Assembly: GCF_012349115.1 (NCBI RefSeq)
Contig: NZ_PQIG01000035.1
Location: forward strand, 1-64,000
Length of the DNA stretch: 64,000 nt
DNA from: Rhizobium ruizarguesonis
Lineage (GTDB): Bacteria; Pseudomonadota; Alphaproteobacteria; Rhizobiales; Rhizobiaceae
Direction: 5' to 3'
Shown here: positions 10,397 to 22,253 of the stretch, piece by piece
How the letters are laid out: every line of letters begins with the position of its first letter
How positions within the stretch are numbered: the stretch's first letter is position 1
Program-made: the position numbers and the translations under genes
The notes under the pieces: generated by a model
The model's database searches: none
Seen by the model: the letters and a program-made list of their open reading frames with translations, nothing else
What the model was told of the DNA's origin: nothing

Positions 10397-10888
10397 TTAG
10401 GAGAGGTTGGAAGACGTGGGGGACGCACGACGATAGACGCCGCTGACGACCTCCTGCCAAGTATCGCTGCCTGCAGGCGAAAAGCTGACGCCCATCCGGT
10501 AGCAGTCTTCATTTTCAAATGTGAATACGGTGCGCTGGCTGCCGCGCGGCGAAGTCTTCATCAGCACAAGCTCATTGCCGTTCCACTCGCCGGACGCCGG
10601 CACGGGCGGCGCAAAACCTGCGGTGTCGAACTGGTAGAGCTTGTAGGTCTTGTCCGAAGCATCGAAGCCGAAAACATTTCGCGCCTCGAACGAAACAGCA
10701 CCATCGCGCGTCTGGCGATAGCGCTGCTCGAGGAAGAACCCGCCGAACAACGCCTCGCCGGAAAACTCAGCACTGGCCTTGCCTTCACTCGTCCACGCCG
10801 ACGCCGCGACACGCTCATCCCCTTCCCACACGCCGGCGAAGGCGTTGAGGCGGAAATGAGCAGCGGAGGGCGTGGACTGGAAGGCCAT
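10397..10888 (-). CDS. DUF1579 family protein, 163 aa
   Basis: Soluble protein without a signal peptide that resembles DUF1579: an N-terminal [14 protein letters not shown] segment, alternating beta strands with [10 protein letters not shown], and [17 protein letters not shown]. The family is a predicted calycin-like beta-barrel with no assigned reaction. It lies 13 bp before sucD and 8 bp after sucC, so it must be co-transcribed with both. Why a beta-barrel protein sits inside succinyl-CoA synthetase genes is unknown. Confidence 0.75.
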   Translation of the reverse strand: MAFQSTPSAAHFRLNAFAGVWEGDERVAASAWTSEGKASAEFSGEALFGGFFLEQRYRQTRDGAVSFEARNVFGFDASDKTYKLYQFDTAGFAPPVPASGEWNGNELVLMKTSPRGSQRTVFTFENEDCYRMGVSFSPAGSDTWQEVVSGVYRRASPTSSNLS

Positions 10889-10896
10889 GATCGTTC

Positions 10897-12090
<1,194 letters not shown>

Positions 12091-12124
12091 GGGTCTATCC
12101 CTATTTCGATTACTTCAGCGCCAA

Positions 12125-13183
<1,059 letters not shown>

Positions 13184-13229
13184 TCATTATTTTTGATGCA
13201 GCGTTTTCAATCGTTTAGATACAAAAATT

Positions 13230-13245
13230 CTTACGTAAACGTAAG
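13230..13245 (-). terminator. possible terminator after zapE, or operator upstream of mdh
   Basis: Perfect inverted repeat CTTACGT-AA-ACGTAAG, followed on the minus strand by AATTTTTGT. It lies 20 bp past the zapE stop, as a weak terminator would. The two-nucleotide loop is tight for a hairpin, so a protein-binding site in the mdh upstream region is the alternative. Confidence 0.35.
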
Positions 13246-13264
13246 ACATTCTGTCACTGAATTG

Positions 13265-14428
13265 TTACTCTGCGGCGCGTTTCTCATGGTGCAGCGCAAG
13301 ATATTCCGCACTGCGCATCTCGAACAGGCGCGATGCCGTGCGGTCGAATTCGAAGCCCTCGGTGCCCCGGCGGTGCAGCAGCAGTTCCTCCGGCATGGCC
13401 GCCGCGGAAATGTAAAGCCGCACGGCATGATCGTAGAACGTATCGACCAGAATGATGAATCGCTTGATCTGGTTCCGCTTTTCCGGCCCGAGCAATGGAA
13501 TGTGATCGACGAAGACCGTATCGAAGCGTTCGGCGATGGCCAGGAAGTCGACCGCCCCGAGCGGCTTGTCGCAGAGATCGGCGAAAGAGAACCGCGCCAT
13601 GCGGTCGACGGCGAGCGGCACATGGATGTGGCGCCCCTTCATCGGGATATCCAGCGGCTGCGCCTTGCGCCCATGCAGCGCCTGCGTCCAGGACGCATCC
13701 ATCGCCATGTCGTTATGCTCGTTGATCGGCACCAGGTAGACCGGCTGGCTGCTCAGCTTCTCCATCCGGTAGTCGGTCGACGAATCCAGGGTAACGACAT
13801 CGACATGCTGCTTGAGCAAGGCAACGAAGGGCAGGAAGAGGCCGCGATTGAGACCATCCGCGTAGAGATTGTCGGGCTCGACGTTCGAGGTCGCGACCAG
13901 CACGCATCCGCGCGCGAAAAGCTCGGAGAACAGCCGCGACAGGATCATCGCATCGGCGATGTCGGTGACCGTGAACTCGTCGAAGCAAAGCAGTTCTGCC
14001 TCGTCGTAAAGCGCTGCGGCGACCGGCGGCATCGGATCTGCCTGCCTCGTCTCACCGTTCTTGAGCTTCAGCCGGTGCGCGGCGATGCGGTTGTGCACAT
14101 CCGCCATGAATTCGTGGAAATGCGCCCGCCGTTTCTTCCTGCACGGCGCCATCGCGAAGAACATGTCCATCAGCATGGTCTTGCCGCGCCCGACGCTGCC
14201 GTGGATATAAAGCCCCTTGATGCCGTCGGCCGATTTCTTCTTGGCGGCAAACAGCCAGCCGAGCGCGCTCGACTTTGCCGCCGGCCGCCGCTGCTTCAGA
14301 CCGGCGAGCACCCGGTCGAGGCTCTTTGCCACGTCCAATTGGGCAGAATCGGCCTGAAGGGCGCCCGATGCGGTCAGCGCTTTAAGCTGTTCGCAGACGC
14401 TGAGCGCATAATCCGGCATTGGTTGCAT
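13265..14428 (-). CDS. zapE: AFG1-family ATPase, cell division protein ZapE, 387 aa
   Basis: P-loop ATPase of the AFG1/ZapE family, linked to Z-ring stability in bacteria and to mitochondrial protein quality control in eukaryotes. Walker A is GSVGRGKTMLMD (about residue 75), followed by the family segment FFAMAPCRKKRRAHFHEFM. Walker B is LLCFDEFTVTD, then ILSRLFSELFARGCVLVATSN with the sensor asparagine. The C-terminal region (FADLCDKPLGAVDFLAIA) is conserved. The position beside mdh is common in Rhizobiales. Confidence 0.93.
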   Translation of the reverse strand: MQPMPDYALSVCEQLKALTASGALQADSAQLDVAKSLDRVLAGLKQRRPAAKSSALGWLFAAKKKSADGIKGLYIHGSVGRGKTMLMDMFFAMAPCRKKRRAHFHEFMADVHNRIAAHRLKLKNGETRQADPMPPVAAALYDEAELLCFDEFTVTDIADAMILSRLFSELFARGCVLVATSNVEPDNLYADGLNRGLFLPFVALLKQHVDVVTLDSSTDYRMEKLSSQPVYLVPINEHNDMAMDASWTQALHGRKAQPLDIPMKGRHIHVPLAVDRMARFSFADLCDKPLGAVDFLAIAERFDTVFVDHIPLLGPEKRNQIKRFIILVDTFYDHAVRLYISAAAMPEELLLHRRGTEGFEFDRTASRLFEMRSAEYLALHHEKRAAE

Positions 14429-14475
14429 GAGGGCATATCCGCATGTCAGTCAACGGCGGAGACCCGCCGGAACAT

Positions 14476-14991
14476 TTACCGGCTGAGACTGATCGACTGG
14501 CCTGTGCTCGTCTGTCCCTGGAAGCGGTTGTCGGCCGTCTTGTAGACGCTGCCGAGCTGGTTGCCCGAGCGGTCCTTGAGCAGCACCTGCTTGCCGGCGA
14601 CCTCCCAGGAGCCCATCGCCGTCAGCTCGCCGACACAGCCACGCGTTCCGCCGCGCGAACCGCTGCCGAGATTGGTGAGCGTTAGGAACATGTCGCAGCT
14701 ACCGTTGACGCGCCAGCTTCCGACCATCGATTCCTTGGTGATATCGAGCGCATTCGCGGCCATTGCACCAGGCTCAGCGCCCGGCATCGGCGCCGTCGTC
14801 GTCGGCGCGGCCGGAAACTGCGAGCCGCCGGTCGGCGGTGGAAGCTGCCCGCCCTGCACCGAGGGCACCGGCTGCGCCGTCAACGGCGCCGGACCGGCAC
14901 TGGCGTTGGAGCTGTAATCATATGCCGTACGCTGACAACCGGCTAGCGACAGAACCACCACCAGACCTGTCATCGCATATCGCAACTGCAT
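14476..14991 (-). CDS. AprI/Inh-family outer membrane lipoprotein, about 171 aa
   Basis: Lipoprotein with a signal peptide ending in the lipobox LSLAGC; the mature cysteine follows about 20 hydrophobic residues. A Pro/Ala-rich linker leads to a C-terminal Inh-type domain ([18 protein letters not shown] ... [15 protein letters not shown]) with two cysteines, as in metalloprotease inhibitors and the Brucella Omp10-type antigen. Three consecutive ATGs occur at 14997, 14994 and 14991; AGGAG lies too close to the first, so the third is preferred. The longer frame from 15042 has no support. Confidence 0.8.
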   Translation of the reverse strand: MQLRYAMTGLVVVLSLAGCQRTAYDYSSNASAGPAPLTAQPVPSVQGGQLPPPTGGSQFPAAPTTTAPMPGAEPGAMAANALDITKESMVGSWRVNGSCDMFLTLTNLGSGSRGGTRGCVGELTAMGSWEVAGKQVLLKDRSGNQLGSVYKTADNRFQGQTSTGQSISLSR

Positions 14992-15337
14992 CATCATACT
15001 CCTGAATTCGGCTATCGCCGTAAAGAAACGGGCGTGAGACAAGTCCGACTATCGTAATTCGATTTGGTTAATCAAGTCGTGCTGCATAAATTGCCCGTGA
15101 CAACAACTAACCGAAAAACGATACAGTTCAACTGTCCCGCTGCAAAACTTCCTGCACATAGAATTTGTCAGCAAGGTGTTGCGCGCGTTCATCTCTGTCA
15201 GGATCCCTGTCGAACTCGCGCAATGTCTCGGAATAGCGCTCAGGTGCATCCTGCAGAAGGATTACACCGGGCCGACGTGACATAGGTGACGGCTTCGGGA
15301 TCGAAGCCGTCGATTCCGCCATCGGAATGCATGCTGA
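14992..15337. other. 346-bp gap between the Inh lipoprotein and sdhB
   Basis: No convincing gene. A minus-strand frame of 64 codons (15128-15322) starts 15 bp after the sdhB stop but has no ribosome binding site, and the sdhB 3' hairpin runs through its start; I do not call it. The right part should hold the sdh operon 3' end and the left part the lipoprotein promoter (AT-rich around 15050-15130). Confidence 0.5.
15289..15310 (-). terminator. 3' hairpin after sdhB
   Basis: Perfect 9-bp stem ACGGCTTCG / CGAAGCCGT with a four-base loop, 28 bp past the sdhB stop. No T-run follows, so it is either a Rho-dependent end or a 3' stability hairpin. Confidence 0.45.
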
Positions 15338-16117
15338 TCAAACCCGGCGCTCGACCATCATCTTCTTGATTTCGGCGATCGCCTTGGCCGGGTTGAGGCC
15401 CTTCGGGCAGGTCTGCGCACAGTTCATGATCGTGTGGCAGCGATAGAGGCGGAATGGATCCTCGAGATTGTCGAGGCGCTCGCCGGTCGCCTCGTCTCTG
15501 GAATCGATCAGCCAGCGATAGGCCTGCAGCAGAACGGCCGGACCGAGATAGCGGTCGCCGTTCCACCAGTAGCTCGGACAGGAGGTCGAGCAGCAGGCAC
15601 AGAGGATGCATTCATAGAGGCCGTCGAGCTTCTGCCGGTCCTCATGGCTCTGCTTCCATTCCTTGGCCGGCGCCGGCGACACCGTCTTCAGCCATGGCTC
15701 GATCGAACGATGCTGGGCATAGAAGTTGGTGAGGTCGGGAACCAGATCCTTGACGACGGGCAGATGCGGTAGCGGATAGATCTTCACCGCGCCCTTGATA
15801 TCGTCGAGGCCCTTGGTGCAGGCGAGCGTGTTCGTGCCGTCGATATTCATCGCGCAGGAGCCGCAGATGCCCTCACGACAGGAACGGCGCAGCGTCAGCG
15901 TCGGGTCGATCTTGTTCTTGATGTAGAGCAGACCGTCGAGCACCATCGGCCCGCAGTCGTCGACATCGATATAGAAGGTATCGATAGAAGGGTTCTGACC
16001 GTCATCCGGGCTCCAGCGGTAGACGCGGAATTCGCGGGTGTTCTTGGCACCCGCCGGCTTCGGCCAGACCTTGCCTTCGCGCATCTGAGAATTCTTAGGG
16101 AGAGCGAGTTCAACCAT
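15338..16117 (-). CDS. sdhB: succinate dehydrogenase iron-sulfur subunit, 259 aa
   Basis: Iron-sulfur subunit that carries electrons from SdhA to quinone. Three cluster motifs are visible: the 2Fe-2S group [12 protein letters not shown], then [12 protein letters not shown] (4Fe-4S), and [17 protein letters not shown] (which shares cysteines between 3Fe-4S and 4Fe-4S). Length is normal. It is the last gene of sdhCDAB, 18 bp after sdhA, and is followed by a perfect 9-bp hairpin. Confidence 0.97.
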   Translation of the reverse strand: MVELALPKNSQMREGKVWPKPAGAKNTREFRVYRWSPDDGQNPSIDTFYIDVDDCGPMVLDGLLYIKNKIDPTLTLRRSCREGICGSCAMNIDGTNTLACTKGLDDIKGAVKIYPLPHLPVVKDLVPDLTNFYAQHRSIEPWLKTVSPAPAKEWKQSHEDRQKLDGLYECILCACCSTSCPSYWWNGDRYLGPAVLLQAYRWLIDSRDEATGERLDNLEDPFRLYRCHTIMNCAQTCPKGLNPAKAIAEIKKMMVERRV

Positions 16118-16135
16118 GTCCGGTTCCTCTTGAGA

Positions 16136-17977
16136 TCAGTACACGCGAGCCTTCGGCTCGATCTTGTGCGGATCGATGCCTTCGGCAATGAGTTCGGTAT
16201 GGACCGGCCGGTAGTCGAGCTTGACCTCGCCCGCCTCGTTCACCCAGGCGAGCGTGTGTTTGCGCCAGTTGACGTCGTCGCGGCCGGCGAATGCACCCTC
16301 GGTATAGTCTTCGCGGGCATGCGAACCGCGGCTCTCCTTGCGGGCCTCGGCGCCGTAGATCGTCGTGATGGCGTTGGCCATCAGGTTCTGCAGCTCAAGC
16401 GTTTCCACAAGGTCGGAGTTCCAGATCATCGAACGGTCGGTGACCTTGATGTCCTTCATCTCGCCCCAGATTGCCGAGATGCGCTGGCAGCCCGATTCCA
16501 GCGATTCCTGCGTGCGGAAGACGGCGGCGTCTTCCTGCATGGCGCGCTGCATCTTCTCGCGCAGTTCCGCCGTCGGCGTGCCGCCGCGGGCATGACGCAG
16601 ACCGTCGAAGCGGTCCATGATCTTGTCGCAGGCTGCGACATTGAGATGCGGGATCGGCGCGGCGCGGTCGATCACCTCGCCGGCGCGGATCGCAGCGGCG
16701 CGGCCGAAGACCACGAGGTCGATCAGCGAATTGGAGCCGAGGCGGTTGGCGCCGTGCACCGAGGCGCAGCCGGCTTCACCCACAGCCATCAGGCCGGGAA
16801 TGATCCGTTCCGGATTGGCACCGTCGGCGTTCAGCACTTCGCCCCAATAATTCGTGGGAATGCCGCCCATATTGTAGTGAACGGTCGGCAGAACCGGGAT
16901 CGGCTCGCGCGTGACGTCGACGCCGGCGAAGATCTTGGCGCTCTCGGAAATCCCCGGCAGGCGTTCATGAAGAACGGCCGGATCGAGGTGGTCGAGATGC
17001 AGGAAGATGTGGTCCTTCGCCTTGCCGACACCGCGGCCTTCGCGGATTTCCAGCGTCATGCAGCGCGAAACGACGTCGCGCGAGGCAAGGTCCTTGGCCG
17101 AAGGCGCGTAACGCTCCATGAAGCGCTCGCCCTCGGAGTTGACGAGGTAACCGCCTTCACCGCGCGCGCCTTCGGTGATCAGACAGCCCGAACCGTAGAT
17201 GCCGGTCGGGTGGAACTGAACGAATTCCATGTCCTGCAGTGGCAAGCCGGCGCGCGCCACCATGCCGCCGCCGTCGCCGGTGCAGGTATGGGCTGATGTT
17301 GCCGAGAAATAGGCGCGGCCGTAGCCGCCGGTCGCCAGCACCACCATCTTGGCGGCGAAGCGATGGATCGTGCCGTCATCGAGGCACCAGGCGACGACGC
17401 CGGTGCAGCGGCTGCCGTCTTCCGACATGATCAGGTCAAGCGCGAAGTACTCGATGAAGAATTCGGCATTGTTGCGCAGCGACTGGCCGTAGAGCGTATG
17501 CAGGATGGCGTGACCGGTACGGTCGGCAACGGCGCAGGTGCGCTGTACCGGCGGGCCTTCGCCGTAATTCTGCATGTGGCCGCCGAACGGGCGCTGATAG
17601 ATCTTGCCTTCTTCGTTGCGCGAGAACGGCACGCCGTAATGCTCGAGCTCATAGACCGCCTTCGGCGCTTCCATGGTGAGATACTGCATGGCGTCGACGT
17701 CGCCGAGCCAGTCGGAACCCTTGACGGTGTCGTAGAGGTGCCACTGCCAGCTATCCGGCGTCATATTGCGCAGCGAGGCGGCGATGCCACCCTGGGCCGC
17801 GACCGTATGCGACCGGGTCGGGAATACCTTGGTGATGCAGGCCGTGCGGAAACCCTGCTCGGCCATGCCGAGCGTGGCGCGCAGCCCGGCGCCACCGGCG
17901 CCGACGACGATCACGTCGTAGGAGTGATCGACATACTTGTAGGCCTTGCCATTCTGGGCGGGTGAAGTCGGTGCCAT
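16136..17977 (-). CDS. sdhA: succinate dehydrogenase flavoprotein subunit, 613 aa
   Basis: Catalytic subunit that oxidises succinate to fumarate with covalently bound FAD. The Rossmann motif [19 protein letters not shown] is near the N-terminus, and the flavinylated histidine is in [10 protein letters not shown]. Substrate-site segments are [11 protein letters not shown] and the GGEGG-like [13 protein letters not shown]; the capping domain includes [15 protein letters not shown]. The C-terminus is complete. It is 6 bp after sdhD, within the sdh operon. Confidence 0.97.
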   Translation of the reverse strand: MAPTSPAQNGKAYKYVDHSYDVIVVGAGGAGLRATLGMAEQGFRTACITKVFPTRSHTVAAQGGIAASLRNMTPDSWQWHLYDTVKGSDWLGDVDAMQYLTMEAPKAVYELEHYGVPFSRNEEGKIYQRPFGGHMQNYGEGPPVQRTCAVADRTGHAILHTLYGQSLRNNAEFFIEYFALDLIMSEDGSRCTGVVAWCLDDGTIHRFAAKMVVLATGGYGRAYFSATSAHTCTGDGGGMVARAGLPLQDMEFVQFHPTGIYGSGCLITEGARGEGGYLVNSEGERFMERYAPSAKDLASRDVVSRCMTLEIREGRGVGKAKDHIFLHLDHLDPAVLHERLPGISESAKIFAGVDVTREPIPVLPTVHYNMGGIPTNYWGEVLNADGANPERIIPGLMAVGEAGCASVHGANRLGSNSLIDLVVFGRAAAIRAGEVIDRAAPIPHLNVAACDKIMDRFDGLRHARGGTPTAELREKMQRAMQEDAAVFRTQESLESGCQRISAIWGEMKDIKVTDRSMIWNSDLVETLELQNLMANAITTIYGAEARKESRGSHAREDYTEGAFAGRDDVNWRKHTLAWVNEAGEVKLDYRPVHTELIAEGIDPHKIEPKARVY

Positions 17978-17983
17978 ATCAGC

Positions 17984-18364
17984 TTATCCTACGAATGCGA
18001 TTTTCAGAATGGCGAAGAGACAGAGGCTGGCGATCAGGATCGCAAAGAACGTGTTCAGCATCAGGAGAACGATCTTGCCGAACTCGCCATGCACGTAATC
18101 CTCGATGATGACCTGCATGCCGAGCTTCATGTGGATGACGCCGGAGATCACCATCAGTGCCATGACGACCGCGATGAAGGGGTTCGACAGCGCGCGAACC
18201 ACATCCGCATAGGGCGCGCCGGCATAAGCGAGCATGAAGAAGACGAAGAAGAGGATGAGCGGAACATTGGCGACGGCCGTCAGCCGCTGGCGCCAGAAAT
18301 GGTCCGTGCCGTCCTTGGCGGAGCCAAGCCCGCGAACCTTGCCGAGGGGGGTGCGCATATCCAT
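17984..18364 (-). CDS. sdhD: succinate dehydrogenase membrane anchor subunit, 126 aa
   Basis: Hydrophobic anchor with three membrane helices: about residues 30-50 ([16 protein letters not shown]), 60-80 ([18 protein letters not shown]) and 98-122 ([17 protein letters not shown]). The N-terminal [20 protein letters not shown] is the usual SdhD start, and the histidine in VIHMKLGMQ fits the heme b ligand. It helps bind ubiquinone with SdhC and SdhB. Confidence 0.94.
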   Translation of the reverse strand: MDMRTPLGKVRGLGSAKDGTDHFWRQRLTAVANVPLILFFVFFMLAYAGAPYADVVRALSNPFIAVVMALMVISGVIHMKLGMQVIIEDYVHGEFGKIVLLMLNTFFAILIASLCLFAILKIAFVG

Positions 18365-18374
18365 GAGAGGACCT

Positions 18375-18770
18375 TCAGAAGCGAATGAGGAAGCCGATCA
18401 CCCAGACCAGCACGGTCAGACAGAGCGACCCGACGATGTTGGCGATGGCGAGCTTGGTCGAGAACTCTTTCCCGAAGCCGTAGCCGAGATCCCACATGAA
18501 GTGGCGGAAGCCGCCGAGCATATGGTGCAGCAGCGCCCAAGTGTAGCCGAGAAGCACGAGCTTGCCGAGAAGGCTGCCGAGCACCCAGTTGGCCCAGTCA
18601 TAAGAACCCTGGCCGCTTGCCGCCGCGATCAGCCACCAGGCGACGAGGATCGTGCCGACATAGAGGGCGCCACCGGTGATACGGTGGACGATGGACATGA
18701 TCATGGTGGGGATAGGCTTGTAAATTTGCAAATGCGGCGACAGAGGCCGGTTATTTGTCACATTCGCCAT
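18375..18770 (-). CDS. sdhC: succinate dehydrogenase cytochrome b556 subunit, 131 aa
   Basis: First gene of the sdh operon. The family signature [12 protein letters not shown] is at residues 8-20, followed by three membrane helices and the heme-binding histidine in the [13 protein letters not shown] segment. The frame is open to 18863, but the ATG at 18770 has GAGGT at 4-5 nt and starts the conserved sequence. Its upstream region has no other gene. Confidence 0.95.
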   Translation of the reverse strand: MANVTNNRPLSPHLQIYKPIPTMIMSIVHRITGGALYVGTILVAWWLIAAASGQGSYDWANWVLGSLLGKLVLLGYTWALLHHMLGGFRHFMWDLGYGFGKEFSTKLAIANIVGSLCLTVLVWVIGFLIRF

Positions 18771-19084
18771 CAGAACCTCGCGGCGGCTATTCTGCGCTCC
18801 CGAATTCGGAGCATGCTCAGTCAACCACACGAATGACAAATTTCTCTGTGTGCGTTGCATCAATTGCGACGTTTAATCACCGAGAACGCCGACGACAAGC
18901 ACAATCGCTGTCTGCTTTTAATTTAATCGATTCGCGTTACCGGGAAGTTTGCGGGCTAACAAAACTGGCCCTTTCCGCTCAAATTTTGCGCTGTTTCTCC
19001 GGCCCGAATGGACAAGCTTCGGCTTTTGGCGCAATCTGGCGTTAACGATTTGTTAGGGATCGGAATTCCGGAGGCCGGCCACCC
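18771..19084. other. 314-bp divergent region upstream of sdhC
   Basis: No gene seen. It should carry the sdh promoter (minus strand) and the promoter of the small secreted protein at 19085. Near sdhC it contains the 10-bp palindrome GAGCATGCTC (18809-18818) and an adjoining imperfect inverted repeat GCTCC/GGAGC (18796-18812), possible regulator sites. Confidence 0.45.
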
Positions 19085-19576
19085 ATGTTTCGAAGTCTGT
19101 CCGCAGTCGCCCTGCTTGCCCTGTCCGCGCTTGCTGCACTTCCCGCCGAAGCCGGCGACCGCCGCAGCGATCATCGCTTTCCCGGCCATCGTCACGCTTT
19201 CCACGGCGGATTACTCCTCGGCGAACGTATCGGCTGGCGCGATCGCGGCATCCGTTCCGACAACGCCTATCGATATCGGAACCGCAAAGAACGGATGCCG
19301 TTCCTGAAACAGTTTTCATCGCCGGCGACCAATCGCTTCGCCCGCAACAATCTCATCGTCGTCGTACCCCAGGCGCAGGGTGGTGGTGGCGGCACCTATG
19401 CCGGCTCTTCTTACGTCTATCAGGCCGATGGCGGAACCTATGTCGGCGGCGACGGCTATGGCTTCTATCCCACAGCACGGCCTGAGCAACTGGCACCGAA
19501 GGCGAAAGTCATCGATATCGCGGTGCAGGACGATCCCTGCGCCTATGAGGCCAATGTCTGCGTCATCCGGCCTTAG
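19085..19576 (+). CDS. hypothetical exported protein, 163 aa
   Basis: Small secreted protein with a clear Sec signal peptide (MFRSLSAVALLALSALAALP, cleavage near AEAG at about residue 24). The mature part is rich in His, Arg, Gly and Tyr, with a central GGGGG turn and repeated YVGGDGYG-like segments. Two cysteines lie near the end (DPCAYEANVCVIRP). GGAGG lies about 10 nt before the ATG. I do not recognise a family; similar Gly/Tyr-rich secreted proteins are common in rhizobia and uncharacterised. Confidence 0.7.
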   Translation: MFRSLSAVALLALSALAALPAEAGDRRSDHRFPGHRHAFHGGLLLGERIGWRDRGIRSDNAYRYRNRKERMPFLKQFSSPATNRFARNNLIVVVPQAQGGGGGTYAGSSYVYQADGGTYVGGDGYGFYPTARPEQLAPKAKVIDIAVQDDPCAYEANVCVIRP

Positions 19577-19648
19577 CGCATGATGCCGAGAGTGCGGAAT
19601 TCCGCTCCGGCTTCGCTGACAAGGCTATGAAGAACGAACGCAGGCGGC

Positions 19649-20002
19649 TCAAATTTGTCCGGCCCCACTCTTTCGCGACGCGGCTACGTCAATACGGATG
19701 GCGCACATCGGCGGGAGATTCTTGTCCTCAAACGTCGCCCGCCGTGGCGTTCCACTATCCGGCATCCAAGCATCCCAGGCTCTGTTCATTTCCTCGAATG
19801 AGGCAAGGTCCCTGAGCCAGATGTTGGCGAGAATGATCTCTGACTTGTCGGTACCTTCGCGCAGCAGCATGTCATTGATGCGCTCCAGTATTTCGTTGGT
19901 CTGCGCCGTCACGCTCGCTCCCCTCGTCAGGTTTGCGACCTGGCCGGGCAGATAGGCCGCATCTGCGAGGAGAGTTTCGTCAACTTTGGCTTGCCCCATC
20001 AT
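19649..20002 (-). CDS. RidA family protein, 117 aa
   Basis: Member of the RidA/YjgF family that hydrolyses reactive enamine/imine intermediates. Visible are YLPGQVA, the helix TAQTNEILERINDMLLREGTDKSEIILANIWLRD, and the C-terminal CAIRIDVAA with the conserved cysteine-arginine segment. The N-terminus is a few residues shorter than usual and no good ribosome binding site precedes the two ATGs, so a different start or slight 5' decay is possible. It follows the LysR gene on the same strand after a palindrome. Confidence 0.75.
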   Translation of the reverse strand: MMGQAKVDETLLADAAYLPGQVANLTRGASVTAQTNEILERINDMLLREGTDKSEIILANIWLRDLASFEEMNRAWDAWMPDSGTPRRATFEDKNLPPMCAIRIDVAASRKSGAGQI

Positions 20003-20130
20003 CGTATTCGCAGACTTCCATGAATGCTTGAGATTGGGTCGTCGACCCTTTATCCGATCACTGTGGGGCTTCGCTCGCCATTCCGGTAGAGGGAATTAAA
20101 TTGACCCGATATAATGGAAGCTGAACGCTC

Positions 20131-20181
20131 CTAGAGCTTTTCCTGGTCAGCTTGAAGCATTCTGACCAGGAAAGGCTCTAG
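20131..20181. repeat. long inverted repeat at the lysR 3' end
   Basis: Arms of 20 bp with one mismatch (CTAGAGC..GGTCAG against CTGACC..GCTCTAG) and an 11-nt loop. It overlaps the LysR stop codon and probably ends that transcript. The form matches the palindromic elements common in rhizobial intergenic DNA. Confidence 0.7.
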
Positions 20182-21035
20182 CTGGACAATATGGCCGTGT
20201 GCCGCGAGATGAAGTCCACAAGATAGCGCGCACCTTCGGCTGTCTCGGATTGAGCATACAGACCGATTTCGATGCGCACTGGACCGGGCAGGTCCGCCGA
20301 TCGGTCAAGCGTCCGGCAGCCCTCCGGTTTCGTATTGAGCATCATTGGCGCGATACCGATACCGACGCGAACCGCGGTCGCCATGGCGACCAGCGTCGAT
20401 GCGACGCACGCCGTCTTCCACTTGATGTTCCGCTGGGACAGAGCCGCAATCGTCGGGAGCGTCCAGGGACACTCCTCCTCGAACATGATGATGGGAAGCG
20501 GTTTTTCCGTATCCGCCACAAAGTCGGATCTGACCGTCCACATCAAATATTCGGTCCAGATCAGGGTCGGTTTTCGCGCGAGGCAGGTGATGTCGCAAAC
20601 CACGAGATCGAGCTTCCTGTCTTCAAACAGGCTGGCGAGGCGGCGATTCGGCTCGACGATGATGTCGATCTCGACCTTCGGGTTCTGGGCTCTGAAGGCA
20701 CTAAGAATGTCGATCAGGTGGCCGGCTGCGAAGTCCTCAACGACGCCGAGGCGAATGCGGTCCTCGATCATCTTGCCTGTCAGCCTTTTCCCGACCTCGT
20801 CGCTGAGGGCGACCATTTCGCGGGCATAAGCCAGCATGATCTGCCCATGGCTCGTGAGTTCGAGGCCCTTTGACGAACGCGAAAACAACGTAACGCCGAC
20901 AAGCTCCTCCAGCTTGCGGATCTGCATGCTCACGGCCGCCTGCGTTCTGTTCAGCTTGACGGCTGCTCCATTGACGGTGCCGATTTCCGCGACGGTCAGA
21001 AATGCACGAAGCAGATAGGAATCAAGATCAAGCAT
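20178..21035 (-). CDS. LysR family transcriptional regulator, about 285 aa
   Basis: N-terminal winged helix-turn-helix (SYLLRAFLTVAEIGTVNGAAVKLN-type helix, then TQAAVSMQIRKLEELVG) followed by a periplasmic-binding-protein-like effector domain from about residue 90. The ATG at 21035 starts the conserved MLDLDSYLLRAF; an in-frame start at 21113 adds 26 residues without family support. It lies 143 bp downstream of the PotABCD-like ABC operon in the same direction, so it is probably co-transcribed with or dedicated to that transporter or the divergent ureohydrolase operon. Confidence 0.88.
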   Translation of the reverse strand: MLDLDSYLLRAFLTVAEIGTVNGAAVKLNRTQAAVSMQIRKLEELVGVTLFSRSSKGLELTSHGQIMLAYAREMVALSDEVGKRLTGKMIEDRIRLGVVEDFAAGHLIDILSAFRAQNPKVEIDIIVEPNRRLASLFEDRKLDLVVCDITCLARKPTLIWTEYLMWTVRSDFVADTEKPLPIIMFEEECPWTLPTIAALSQRNIKWKTACVASTLVAMATAVRVGIGIAPMMLNTKPEGCRTLDRSADLPGPVRIEIGLYAQSETAEGARYLVDFISRHTAILSS

Positions 21036-21178
21036 CAGAAGCCGCATTCCATACTTTGTGGCGCTCGAGAGCCGAGGGCCTCTCTGCCCGTAAGTGGATA
21101 TTGGACGAACCATGTTCTTCCCGCAACTGGTGACCCTTAGCCCGGGCGCAGTATAAGCTGCGCCCCATCAATGCCAGC

Positions 21179-22243
21179 TTATCGCGCGAAGAGAACGCAT
21201 GCCTCGGGGGGAATGGAAACGCTGATCTCCTGCCCGCGAGCGAAAGCTATGTCTGGACGGTTCGGGCAAGCCGAGATTATGCGGTCGCCACTGGCGAGGT
21301 CCAGAACGACATGCCTGAAGGCACCGAGTGTCACGACGTCGGCAACACGTCCGGCCATAGCCCCGGCACCCGGAGTGCCGGACGATATCTCGACGCTTTC
21401 CGGCCTCACGCAAATCTCGGCGGCACCTGAAAGGCTTGCCGTGGAGGCGACCGGAAACTCCCAGCCGGATTCGGAGCGAAATTTCCGGGCCGTTCCGCCC
21501 GCGGTCGAAATCGAGCCATGGATCCAATTCGTCCGACCCATGAAATCCGCGACGAAACGCGAGTCTGGACGCCAATACACATCGTCCGGCCTGCCGGATT
21601 GCATGATTGCTCCACGGTTCATCACGAATATGCGCTCTCCCAGGCTCATCGCCTCCTCCTGGTCGTGGGTTACCACGATGGCGGTCGAGCCGACCGCGGC
21701 GAGCACATCCTTCAATTCGGTGCGCAGCTCATGCCGAAGTTTGGCGTCGAGAGCCGACAGGGGCTCATCCAGAAGAAGGAGGCTTGGATGGGTGGCGAGC
21801 GCCCGCGCAAGCGCAACACGCTGCTGCTGGCCGCCGCTCAACTGGTGCGGCCGCCGCTGTCCGAAACCGACGAGCCGGACGAGCTCAAGCATCTCGGCAA
21901 TACGGCGTGGTATTTGCGCCGGCGGATGGTTGCGATGGCGAAGTCCGTAGCCGATGTTCTGTTCGACGGTCATATGCGGGAAAAGAGCGTAGTGCTGGAA
22001 CAGCAGCCCGACATTGCGCTCATAGGGTTTCAACCCGGCCATCGGCTGGCCGTCGATCAAGATCGAGCCTTTGTCGGGCCGCTCGAATCCGGCAATGAGC
22101 CGAAGAATGGTGGTCTTGCCGCAGCCACTCGGCCCAAGCAGTGCGATTGTTTCACCTGGGTTCACCGAGAAGGAGATATTACCGAGGGCGACCGTTTCGC
22201 CGAAGCGCTTGCTGACCCCTTGAAATTCCACGGCAGAAATCAT
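21179..22243 (-). CDS. ABC transporter ATP-binding protein (PotA/FbpC type), 354 aa
   Basis: ATPase of a polyamine or iron type importer. Walker A is LLGPSGCGKTTILRL, the signature is [16 protein letters not shown], Walker B is LLLLDEPLSALDAKLR, and the switch histidine is in VVTHDQEEAMSLG. A C-terminal TOBE-like domain occupies about 275-354. The ATG at 22243 has GAGGAC upstream and gives the family start. It is 10 bp after the second permease and completes a four-gene importer. Confidence 0.93.
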   Translation of the reverse strand: MISAVEFQGVSKRFGETVALGNISFSVNPGETIALLGPSGCGKTTILRLIAGFERPDKGSILIDGQPMAGLKPYERNVGLLFQHYALFPHMTVEQNIGYGLRHRNHPPAQIPRRIAEMLELVRLVGFGQRRPHQLSGGQQQRVALARALATHPSLLLLDEPLSALDAKLRHELRTELKDVLAAVGSTAIVVTHDQEEAMSLGERIFVMNRGAIMQSGRPDDVYWRPDSRFVADFMGRTNWIHGSISTAGGTARKFRSESGWEFPVASTASLSGAAEICVRPESVEISSGTPGAGAMAGRVADVVTLGAFRHVVLDLASGDRIISACPNRPDIAFARGQEISVSIPPEACVLFAR

Positions 22244-22253
22244 CGCATTGTCC

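Noticed and set aside
15128..15322. 64-codon frame after sdhB
   Set aside because: No ribosome binding site, and a perfect 9-bp 3' hairpin of sdhB runs through its start.
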